From Collinsella aerofaciens (GTDB lineage Bacteria > Actinomycetota > Coriobacteriia > Coriobacteriales > Coriobacteriaceae), in the NCBI GenBank assembly GCA_008671285.1, contig RPYR01000124.1, forward strand, positions 1 through 5,186: a stretch of DNA of 5,186 bases, in the 5' to 3' direction. The position numbers and the translations under genes are program-made. Shown here piece by piece: positions 1 to 5,186 of this stretch (position 1 is its first letter; the number at the start of each line of letters is the position of its first letter). Below the pieces are notes generated by a model. It saw only the letters and a program-made list of their open reading frames with translations. It did not search any database and had not been told where the DNA came from.

Positions 1-1206
1 GAAGATGACCGAGCAGGCATCGCTGACGCCCGACTTGCCGTCCTCGACCTGGTTGATGAGCGAGATCGAGATGTTGTGCTTGGCAAAGATGTCGACCGTC
101 TCGGACAGGGCACCTACGCGGTCGGCGACCTTCAGGCGCACATAGTACTTGGTCTGGAGTTCGTCCATGGGCTTAAAGGCGAGGTTGTGACCATAGGGCT
201 CAATCTCGGGCAGCGGAGCCACGCCGCGGCTGATCTGCTCGGAGAGCGATAGGATATCGCCCACGACGGCGCTCGCGGTGGGGAAGGAGCCTGCGCCAGC
301 GCCGTAGAACATGGTCTCGCCCACGGCGTCGCCTACCACGTAGACAGCGTTCATGGCGCCGTTGACCTTGGCGAGCATATGGTCTGCCGGGATGAGCGTG
401 GGATGCACGCGGACGTCGACGCCGGCATCGGTGTTGCGGGCGATGCCCAGCAGCTTAATGGTGTAGCCGAGCTCGCGGGCCTGGGCAATGTCCTCGGCGC
501 CGATGGTACGGATACCCTGCTGGTAGACATCGTCGGTGGTCACGCGGGTGCCAAAGCCGATGGAAGCGAGGATTGCCGTCTTGCTGGCGGCGTCGAAGCC
601 GTCGACGTCGGCGGACGGGTCGGCCTCGGCATAGCCCTTTGCCTGGGCGTCGGCGAGCACGTCAGCGTAATCGGCGCCCTCGGCGTCCATGCGCGACAGG
701 ATGTAGTTGGTGGTGCCGTTGAGAATGCCAGCGATGGTCAGGATCTTGTTGCCCACCAGGTCGTGCTCGAGCGTGCTGACAATGGGGATGCCGCCGCCGC
801 AGCTGGCCTCGCACTTAATCTGCACGCCGCACGCGCGCGCCTTCTCGGCGAGCGTCTCGACATGACGGCCCCGCCGGGCCTTGTGGGCCGACCCGACGTG
901 CTTGCCGTGCGCGAAGGCGGTGGTGAAGATTTCGGTCGCGGGGTGCTCGCCGCCGATGAGCTCGACGACGATATCGACGGCGGGGTCGGTGACGACGTCG
1001 TGCCAGTCGCTCGTAAAGGCCTCGCGCTCAATACCGGCGGCTTCGGCCTGCTCCCAAGCAAGCGCGCAGGCGCGGGTCAGCTTAAGGTCGATGCCGTAGG
1101 CGGCCAGGTACTCATCGTGGTGGCTCTTGATCAGACGGGCCACGCCGCCGCCGACGGTTCCCAGACCGATGAGGCCGACGTTCACGGTGCGCAGGGGTTC
1201 GCTCAT
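1..1206 (-). CDS. hom: Homoserine dehydrogenase (3' end cut by window edge)
   Basis: Cytoplasmic NAD(P)-dependent reduction of aspartate semialdehyde to homoserine, the branch-point step toward threonine and methionine. The 402 visible codons are open to the edge; the family is usually about 430 residues. The N-terminal nucleotide-binding motif is GLGTVGGGV (residues 14-22). The core motifs GGGIPI, GILNGTTNYIL and DVDGFDAASK (conserved catalytic-region lysine K209) are present, followed by GAGSFPTASAVVGDIL. An ACT regulatory domain begins near residue 355 (KYYVRLKVADRVGALSE) and runs off the edge, so feedback control by an amino acid such as threonine is likely from family knowledge. The ATG at 1204-1206 is chosen because AAGGAG lies 6 bases upstream and the protein starts as the family does. 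Oddity: residues 105-113 read GSAHKARRG where the family has roughly V(T/S)ANKALLA; K109 is kept, but the Asn and hydrophobic positions are replaced. It is divergently oriented to the transporter operon. Identification is very sure. Confidence 0.96.
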   Translation of the reverse strand, partial: MSEPLRTVNVGLIGLGTVGGGVARLIKSHHDEYLAAYGIDLKLTRACALAWEQAEAAGIEREAFTSDWHDVVTDPAVDIVVELIGGEHPATEIFTTAFAHGKHVGSAHKARRGRHVETLAEKARACGVQIKCEASCGGGIPIVSTLEHDLVGNKILTIAGILNGTTNYILSRMDAEGADYADVLADAQAKGYAEADPSADVDGFDAASKTAILASIGFGTRVTTDDVYQQGIRTIGAEDIAQARELGYTIKLLGIARNTDAGVDVRVHPTLIPADHMLAKVNGAMNAVYVVGDAVGETMFYGAGAGSFPTASAVVGDILSLSEQISRGVAPLPEIEPYGHNLAFKPMDELQTKYYVRLKVADRVGALSETVDIFAKHNISISLINQVEDGKSGVSDACSVIF

Positions 1207-1212
1207 AGATAG

Positions 1213-1218
1213 CTCCTT
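1213..1218 (-). promoter_or_regulatory. Ribosome-binding site of hom
   Basis: Reading the minus strand, AAGGAG sits 6 bases before the ATG at 1206. It is a near-consensus Shine-Dalgarno sequence with good spacing and fixes the hom start. Confidence 0.85.
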
Positions 1219-1237
1219 CGTGCATCTTATGGATGGA

Positions 1238-1256
1238 TTAACCACTTAAAGGTTGA
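1238..1256. repeat. Small inverted repeat in the hom leader
   Basis: TTAACC and GGTTGA flank the 7-base spacer ACTTAAA, giving a 5 of 6 dyad (AACC/GGTT perfect). It lies between the possible hom -10 box and the hom ribosome-binding site, so it could be an operator half-site pair or a weak leader hairpin. The arms are short and could be chance. Confidence 0.25.
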
Positions 1257-1260
1257 GTGC

Positions 1261-1266
1261 ATTCTA
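1261..1266 (-). promoter_or_regulatory. Possible -10 box for hom
   Basis: On the minus strand this reads TAGAAT, a 5 of 6 match to TATAAT, about 55 bases upstream of the hom start. No convincing -35 hexamer is seen 16-19 bases further upstream, so this is only a candidate. Its place in the divergent intergenic region is right for a hom promoter with a leader of roughly 45-50 bases. Confidence 0.25.
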
Positions 1267-1423
1267 GCGTGAAGTGCGGGCGCGTGCTTGCCTGGCAGCG
1301 GGAGCAGCACAAAACGCCACCCCCGAAACGCTGCGGAAACATTGGAAACACGCTCGCTACAAACGAACTTCCGTAACAAACTGTCAACGTTTGCACCATA
1401 AGGTTTGCCCTGTACCGCAAGAC

Positions 1424-1438
1424 GGCCGCACCGCGGCC
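1424..1438 (+). promoter_or_regulatory. GC-rich hairpin just upstream of the livJ ribosome-binding site
   Basis: GGCCGC and GCGGCC form a perfect 6-base-pair all-G/C stem around the 3-base loop ACC. The stem ends 6 bases before the AAGGGGG ribosome-binding site of the binding-protein gene. It lacks a T-run, so it is not a terminator. In the mRNA it would fold next to the initiation region and might protect the 5' end or tune translation; as DNA it could be an operator. Function is inferred. Confidence 0.45.
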
Positions 1439-1444
1439 AGCGAA

Positions 1445-1451
1445 AAGGGGG
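1445..1451 (+). promoter_or_regulatory. Ribosome-binding site of the substrate-binding protein gene
   Basis: AAGGGGG lies 5 bases before the ATG at 1457. It supports this ATG over in-frame start codons further upstream (the frame stays open back to 1274), as does the signal peptide that begins directly at this Met. Confidence 0.75.
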
Positions 1452-1456
1452 ACACC

Positions 1457-2627
1457 ATGTTTAGCATCAACAACGTACTTAACCGCAGGAGTTTCTTGGC
1501 TGGCGCCGCGGCGTTCGGTAGCACCGCGGCACTCGCTGGTTGCTCGTCGGGTGGCTCGGACGGCGGCTCCGCCGATGACGGCAAGACCTTCAAGATCGGT
1601 GTCATCGGCCCTCTGACCGGCGCCGCGGCAACCTATGGCGTTTCGGCCGAGAAGGGTGCCAAGCTCGCCGCTAAGGATTTTTCGACCAAGGACCTCAAAC
1701 TCTCGCTTAAGTCCGAGGACGACGTCGCTGACGGCGAGAAGGCCATCAACGCCTTCAATACCTTGTGCGACTGGGGCATGCAGGCGCTCGTCGGCCCCGT
1801 CACCACCGGTGCCGCCGTCGCTGTCTCGGGTGAGATTGCCGACGATATGCTCATGGTCACGCCTTCGGCCTCGTCGCTCGACGTTACCAAGGATAAGACC
1901 ACGGTTTTCCAGGTTTGCTTCACCGATCCCACCATGGGCGCCAGCGCCGCGAAGTTCTTGGCCGAGAAGTACGCGGATGCCAAGATCGCCCTGTTCTACA
2001 ACTCCGGCGATACGTATAGCTCGGGCGTTGCCGACGCTTTTGCCGAGCAGGCCAAGGCGTCCAAGCTCGACATCGTCGATACCGAGACCTTTAAGGACGA
2101 CTCTTCCACGAGCTTTACCAACCAGCTCACCAAGGCCAAGGAGGCCGGCGCCACGCTCATCTATCTTTGCGCCGATCTACTACACGCCGGCGTCCGTCCT
2201 GCTCAAGAACGCCAAGGACATGGGCTACGACGTCAAGATGATGGGCTGCGACGGTATGGACGGCATCCTGGGCGTTGAGGGCTTCGATACCTCTCTTGCT
2301 GAGGGTCTGCTGCTCATGACCCCGTTCTCCGCCGACGACGAGAAGAACGCCGACTTCGTTAACGCTTACAAGGATAAGTACGGCGATACCCCCGACCAGT
2401 TTGCCGCTGACGCCTACGACGGCGTGCACGCGGTGGCCGAGGCCGTCAAGGAGGCCGGTCTTGGTGTCGACGCCGATCCGACCGAGGTCGCCGAGAAGCT
2501 GTCCAAGGCTATGCTCAAGATTACCGTTGACGGTCTGACCGGCAAGCTCACCTGGAACGATAAGGGCCAGGTCCAGAAGGAGCCCACGGCGTACGTCATC
2601 ACCGACGGCAAGTACGTACAGGCCTAA
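1457..2627 (+). pseudogene. livJ: Branched-chain amino acid ABC transporter substrate-binding lipoprotein, frameshifted
   Basis: Extracytoplasmic binding protein of the LIV/HAAT uptake family (periplasmic-binding-protein type 1 fold) that delivers leucine/isoleucine/valine or similar amino acids to the LivHM channel. The N-terminus is a signal peptide with a twin-arginine-like NRRSFLAGAA (RR at 10-11) and lipobox LAGC (lipidated Cys29), then a Gly/Ser-rich linker. The mature domain opens with KIGVIGPLTGAAATYG, and GPVTTGAAVAVS and TPSASS follow as expected. The reading frame breaks at about 2159-2170: the first frame runs on through unrelated residues to TGA at 2276-2278 (273 aa), while the true C-terminal lobe (PIYYTPASVLLKNAKDMGYD onward) continues in the next frame to TAA at 2625-2627. 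Removing one copy of a tandem ATCT restores a 388-residue protein with continuous family sequence (ATLI-FAPIYYTPAS). Either a real inactivating mutation or a sequence error. The ligand cannot be told from sequence alone. livJ is a family-style name; the family assignment is firm. Confidence 0.9.
2159..2166 (+). repeat. Tandem ATCT duplication at the frameshift
   Basis: Two adjacent copies of ATCT sit exactly where the binding-protein reading frame changes. Deleting one copy rejoins the frames with the spacing expected in the family (residue order I-F-A-P-I-Y-Y). Short duplications like this arise by replication slippage or by assembly error. A one-base insertion (the C at 2165) would also restore the frame, but leaves one extra residue. 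Confidence 0.6.
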
Positions 2628-2658
2628 TTGGCCGCCTTACATAGAGCGGTTTTGATCC

Positions 2659-2690
2659 CAAGCAGGGGAGGTTTTGGCCTTCCCTGCTTG
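2659..2690 (+). terminator. Intercistronic stem-loop between livJ and livH
   Basis: An arm starting CAAGCAGGGG pairs with an arm ending CCCTGCTTG to make a 13-base-pair stem (one G-T wobble at 2668/2681) around the 6-base loop TTTTGG. It is followed by GCTTGGTATCT, not a clean T-run, so it is more likely a partial terminator/attenuator or an mRNA 3'-end stabiliser than a full stop. In many binding-protein transporters such a hairpin lets the binding protein be made in excess over the membrane parts. That role is inferred here. A weaker 4-pair stem followed by TTTT (2632-2653) lies just upstream. Confidence 0.65.
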
Positions 2691-2700
2691 CTTGGTATCT

Positions 2701-2720
2701 AGGGACAGTGTAACGTCCCT
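2701..2720. repeat. Short inverted repeat AGGGAC/GTCCCT
   Basis: AGGGAC and GTCCCT are perfect 6-base arms around the 8-base spacer AGTGTAAC, followed by GTTTC. It lies only 10 bases after the larger intercistronic hairpin. It could be a second weak terminator, part of a dispersed REP-like element, or an operator. Nothing in the window repeats it. Confidence 0.4.
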
Positions 2721-2750
2721 GTTTCATACATTAACTGGAAACCTATTCGA

Positions 2751-2757
2751 AAGGGGG
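2751..2757 (+). promoter_or_regulatory. Ribosome-binding site that decides the livH start
   Basis: AAGGGGG directly abuts the in-frame ATG at 2758, leaving no spacer, but lies 9 bases before the ATG at 2767. The second ATG is therefore the likely start. The motif CGAAAGGGGGA closely resembles the one before the binding-protein gene. Confidence 0.7.
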
Positions 2758-2766
2758 ATGTGGAAC

Positions 2767-3648
2767 ATGACGGTCTTTATCCAATACCTGGTCAACGGCC
2801 TGTCCATGGGCAGCGTCTACGCCATCATCGCGTTGGGCTACACCATGGTCTACGGTATCGCCAAGATGCTCAACTTCGCTCACGGCGATGTCATCATGGT
2901 CGGTGCCTATGTCTCGTTCTGCGCCACGTCGTATCTCGGCCTCCCGGGCTGGGCATCTGTAGTTCTCTCTTGTGTGGCCTGCACGGTTCTCGGTGTTCTC
3001 ATTGAGGGTCTGGCCTATAAGCCGCTGCGCCAAGCGGGCCCGCTGGCCGTTCTGATCACGGCCATCGGCGTGTCTTACTTCCTGCAGAACGCCGCGCAGC
3101 TTCTGTGGGGCGCCACGCCCAAGAACTTCACTTCGCTCGTCACCTTCCCGGTGCCGGAGTTCTTGGCCAAGGTTAACGAAAGCGCCGGCTCGCGCGTCCC
3201 CATCGTCGCCTGCCTGGTTATCATGTCCGGCCTGATGTTCTTTACGGGTAAGACCAAGATGGGCAAGGCCATGCGCGCCGTGTCCGAGGACAAGGCCGCC
3301 GCTCAGCTCATGGGCATCAACGTCAACCGCACCATCTCGATGACGTTCGCCATCGGCTCCGCCCTCGCTGCCATCGCCGGCGTGCTCCTGTGCTCCTACT
3401 CGCCGGTCCTGCAGCCCACCACGGGCGCCATGCCTGGCATCAAGGCCTTCGACGCTGCCGTTTTCGGCGGCATCGGCTCCATCCCCGGCGCCTTTGTCGG
3501 CGGCATTCTCATCGGCATCATCGAGGCGATGGCGCAGGCTTATATTTCCACGAGCCTTGCCAACTCCATCGTCTTTGGTGTTTTGATCATCGTCCTGCTC
3601 GTCAAGCCTGCCGGCCTCTTGGGCAAGTACGTCCCCGAGAAGGTGTAG
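2767..3648 (+). CDS. livH: Branched-chain amino acid ABC transporter permease LivH
   Basis: Integral membrane subunit that, paired with LivM, forms the import channel for branched-chain amino acids. The 293 residues match the usual LivH length of about 290-310. The start MTVFIQYLVNGLSMGSVYA leads into the first membrane segments, followed by the hallmark NFAHGD (36-41). Several hydrophobic helices follow, e.g. around 62-80, 92-112, 145-160, 191-210, 233-260 and 266-280. The cytoplasmic coupling loop that docks the ATPase is the EAA-like stretch GKAMRAVSEDKAAAQLMGIN (166-185), and the C-terminal GGIGSIPGA (234-242) is typical. The ATG at 2767 is preferred over 2758 because of ribosome-binding-site spacing. 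It ends at TAG 3646-3648, 9 bases before livM. The gene is intact, with no anomalies seen. Identification is firm; exact substrate range is not. Confidence 0.95.
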   Translation: MTVFIQYLVNGLSMGSVYAIIALGYTMVYGIAKMLNFAHGDVIMVGAYVSFCATSYLGLPGWASVVLSCVACTVLGVLIEGLAYKPLRQAGPLAVLITAIGVSYFLQNAAQLLWGATPKNFTSLVTFPVPEFLAKVNESAGSRVPIVACLVIMSGLMFFTGKTKMGKAMRAVSEDKAAAQLMGINVNRTISMTFAIGSALAAIAGVLLCSYSPVLQPTTGAMPGIKAFDAAVFGGIGSIPGAFVGGILIGIIEAMAQAYISTSLANSIVFGVLIIVLLVKPAGLLGKYVPEKV

Positions 3649-3652
3649 GTGA
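3647..3652 (+). promoter_or_regulatory. Ribosome-binding site for livM, overlapping the livH stop
   Basis: AGGTGA overlaps the last two bases of the livH TAG stop and lies 5 bases before the ATG at 3658. This favours 3658 over the in-frame GTG at 3649, which abuts the stop codon. AAGGTG at 3640-3645 could instead serve the GTG, but only 3 bases away. Overlap with the stop suggests translational coupling. Confidence 0.55.
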
Positions 3653-3657
3653 GCGTT

Positions 3658-4737
3658 ATGAAGTTTCTTAAAGACAAGCAGACGCGTCACGACTTTGTCA
3701 CGTACGCCATGTGCGTTGTGGCGTTCGTCATCGTGTTCTTTATGCAGTCCAACCACATGATCCCGCGCATGATCGCCGGTCAGCTGGTTCCCATCACGGC
3801 CTATATCGTCATGGCCATCTCCCTTAACCTCGTCGTCGGCATCGCGGGCGACTTGTCGCTGGGCCACGCGGGCTTTATGAGCGTCGGTGCCTATACAGGC
3901 ATCGTCACTGCCGTCGCGCTGGAGAGCACCGTTCCGTCCGATCCGATGCGTCTGATCATCAGCATTGTGGTCGGCGCTATCGCCGCTGCCATCTTGGGCT
4001 TCTTGATCGGTATCCCGGTCCTGCGCCTGAGCGGCGACTATCTGGCCATCGTGACCCTGGCTTTTGGCGAGATTATCAAAGAGGTCGTCACCTGCCTCAT
4101 TGTGGGCGTCGATTCCCGCGGCCTGCATGTGATCTTTAACATCACGGGTAACTCCACGATCGACGACCTGCACCTGCTCGAGGACGGCACCGCCATCATC
4201 AAGGGCGCGCAGGGCGCATCGGGCGTGTCGACCTATTCGACCTTCCTTGCCGGCGCCATCCTGGTTATGGTCGCGCTCGTGATTGTACTCAACCTGGTTC
4301 GCAGCCGTACCGGTCGTGCCATTATTGCCGTGCGCGACAACAAGATCGCTGCCGAGTCTGTGGGCATCTCCGTCACCCAGTACCGCATGATCGCCTTCGT
4401 GGTTTCCGCCGCTCTCGCCGGCGCTGCCGGAGCCCTCTTCGGCGGTAACTTCTCGCAACTTTCCGCTACCAAGTTCGACTTCAACACGTCGATTCTGATT
4501 CTGGTGTTCGTGGTCTTGGGCGGTCTGGGCAATATGCGCGGCTCCGTCATCGCAGCGGCATTGCTCACGGTGCTTCCCGAGCTGCTCCGTCAGTTCTCGG
4601 ACTACCGCATGCTCATCTACGCCATCGTGTTGATCCTGGTCATGGTCTTTACTAACAACCCGCAGCTCAAGGCGTTCTTCGCACGCATTAAGGACCGCTT
4701 TGCTTCCAAGAAGGAGGTGGCAGCCGATGCCCAGTAA
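3658..4737 (+). CDS. livM: Branched-chain amino acid ABC transporter permease LivM
   Basis: Second channel subunit of the importer, partner of LivH in the membrane. From the ATG at 3658 it has 359 residues (362 if GTG 3649 is used), a normal LivM length. A short basic N-terminus precedes a helix at about 13-29. Family motifs are SLNLVVGIAGDLSLGHAGFM (55-74), LRLSGDYLAIVTLAFGEI (122-139) and the ATPase-docking EAA-like loop GRAIIAVRDNKIAAESVGIS (219-238). The C-terminal helices contain VLGGLGNMRGSV (286-297) and LPELLRQFSDYRMLIYA. A hydrophilic stretch at about 150-190 is probably an external loop. The C-terminus is a charged cytoplasmic tail (ARIKDRFASKKEVAADAQ). The stop TAA at 4735-4737 overlaps the livG start by 11 bases, so the two are probably translationally coupled. 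Intact; identification firm. Confidence 0.95.
   Translation: MKFLKDKQTRHDFVTYAMCVVAFVIVFFMQSNHMIPRMIAGQLVPITAYIVMAISLNLVVGIAGDLSLGHAGFMSVGAYTGIVTAVALESTVPSDPMRLIISIVVGAIAAAILGFLIGIPVLRLSGDYLAIVTLAFGEIIKEVVTCLIVGVDSRGLHVIFNITGNSTIDDLHLLEDGTAIIKGAQGASGVSTYSTFLAGAILVMVALVIVLNLVRSRTGRAIIAVRDNKIAAESVGISVTQYRMIAFVVSAALAGAAGALFGGNFSQLSATKFDFNTSILILVFVVLGGLGNMRGSVIAAALLTVLPELLRQFSDYRMLIYAIVLILVMVFTNNPQLKAFFARIKDRFASKKEVAADAQ
4711..4717 (+). promoter_or_regulatory. Ribosome-binding site of livG inside livM
   Basis: AAGGAGG, a full consensus match, lies within the livM 3' end, 9 bases before the ATG at 4727. It fixes a livG start that overlaps livM by 11 bases. Confidence 0.8.
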
Positions 4738-5186
4738 GTTTGAGTTCAACAAGGGCAAGATGGTTCCGTATCCTTCTGGCGCCATCGTTCCCGACCGCGA
4801 CCTGGGCGAGCGCCCGGCACTCGAGTGCATCCACTTGGGCATTGAATTTGGCGGCCTTAAGGCAGTCGACGACTTTAGCCTGACCATCGGTAAGACCGAG
4901 ATCGCCGGTCTGATCGGCCCCAACGGCGCTGGCAAGACCACGGTCTTCAACCAGCTCACCAAGGTGTACCAGCCCATGCGCGGCCCCATCCTGCTCGACG
5001 GCGAGGCGCCCTGGGGCAGGTCGGGATATCAGGTCAACCGCTTGGGCCTTGCTCGTACCTTGCAGAGCGTTCGCCTGGGCATCCCCGTGACGGTGGAGGA
5101 CAACGTCAAGGTCGGTCTGCACAATCAGGAGCGCTACTCCGGTTTTGAGGGCGTGCTGCGCCTGCCGACGTACTGGAAGCACGAGA
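4727..5186 (+). CDS. livG: Branched-chain amino acid ABC transporter ATP-binding protein LivG (3' end cut by window edge)
   Basis: Cytoplasmic ATPase that docks on LivH/LivM and, normally as a pair with LivF, drives import. The 153 visible codons cover somewhat over half of a usual 255-290-residue protein. Residues 1-31 are a hydrophilic extension (MPSKFEFNKGKMVPYPSG...) before the ABC domain, longer than in E. coli LivG. The domain starts at LECIHLGIEFGGLKAVDDFS, with Walker A GPNGAGKTT (64-72, K70). The Q-loop glutamine is Q113 in ARTLQSVRL, and TVEDNVKVGLHNQ follows, as in LivG. The signature motif, Walker B and H-loop lie past the edge. Residues 79-120 depart from the family more than the rest: K79 replaces the usual Gly of LTGVY, the APWGRSG stretch is unusual, and TLQSVRLGIP stands where TFQ-x-(I/V)RLF-type sequence is normal. 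The start is fixed by AAGGAGG at 4711. LivG rather than LivF because of gene order, the GGLKAVDD start and the KVGLHNQ motif. Confidence 0.93.
   Translation, partial: MPSKFEFNKGKMVPYPSGAIVPDRDLGERPALECIHLGIEFGGLKAVDDFSLTIGKTEIAGLIGPNGAGKTTVFNQLTKVYQPMRGPILLDGEAPWGRSGYQVNRLGLARTLQSVRLGIPVTVEDNVKVGLHNQERYSGFEGVLRLPTYWKHE

Noticed and set aside
379..1212. A 277-codon plus-strand open frame over the hom gene
   Set aside because: It is antisense to clear homoserine dehydrogenase sequence, is rich in Gly/Ala/Asp/Val and has no family features.
1207..1260. Riboswitch or T-box leader for hom
   Set aside because: The leader is too short and shows no T-box or known riboswitch landmarks and no terminator-type hairpin.
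1369..1415. Sigma-70 promoter for livJ (for example CATAAG at 1397 as a -10)
   Set aside because: CATAAG matches only 4 of 6 positions and no acceptable -35 box lies 16-18 bases upstream, so I cannot support a promoter call.
1274..1456. Upstream in-frame extension of the binding-protein gene
   Set aside because: It would place about 61 residues before an ideal lipoprotein signal peptide. The ribosome-binding site at 1445 and the signal sequence both support ATG 1457.
2632..2653. CCGC/GCGG stem followed by TTTT just after the livJ stop, as a Rho-independent terminator
   Set aside because: Only four Watson-Crick pairs with a 10-base loop and a four-base T-run; the larger stem at 2659-2690 is a better candidate.
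2743..4989. A 748-codon open frame on the minus strand opposite livH, livM and the start of livG
   Set aside because: Its translation is Asp/His/Gln/Arg-rich with no recognisable domain, and it lies antisense to three well-supported transporter genes. Long antisense frames are expected in GC-rich genes.

Overview
This window looks like part of a chromosome from a GC-rich actinobacterium, probably a gut member of the Coriobacteriia (Collinsella/Olsenella-like). This rests on the strong G/C bias at third codon positions, the overall protein style and a Tat-type lipoprotein signal. The genus is an inference from memory of related proteins, not a search result. No mobile element, CRISPR array, rRNA or tRNA is visible.

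Layout. Positions 1-1206 (minus strand) hold most of a homoserine dehydrogenase gene (hom) whose last ACT-domain codons lie beyond the left edge. A 250-base divergent intergenic region (1207-1456) carries the hom ribosome-binding site, a possible hom -10 box and, on the other side, a GC-rich hairpin just upstream of the first transporter gene. From 1457 to the right edge, on the plus strand, is a branched-chain amino acid (LIV/HAAT family) ABC importer operon in the usual order: substrate-binding lipoprotein (livJ-type, 1457-2627), first permease (livH, 2767-3648), second permease (livM, 3658-4737) and first ATPase (livG, 4727 to beyond 5186). A livF-type second ATPase would be expected next, outside the window.

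How it works together. The lipoprotein should capture leucine/isoleucine/valine or a related amino acid outside the membrane. LivH and LivM form the channel, and LivG (with LivF) powers import. The 139-base livJ-livH gap contains a strong stem-loop that probably sets the ratio of binding protein to membrane components. livH-livM-livG are tightly packed (9-base gap, then an 11-base overlap). Hom makes homoserine for threonine/methionine, and threonine feeds isoleucine, so the divergent pair is metabolically related, but a shared regulator is not shown.

Main oddity. The binding-protein gene is broken by a frameshift at about 2159-2170, next to a tandem ATCT duplication. As read, it encodes a 273-residue truncated protein instead of about 388. 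Two other places, a conserved motif in hom (868-894) and the region between Walker A and the Q-loop of livG (about 4961-5086), carry clusters of unexpected residues. The three together could be real decay or local sequence error. I did not find convincing evidence of a novel, undescribed system.
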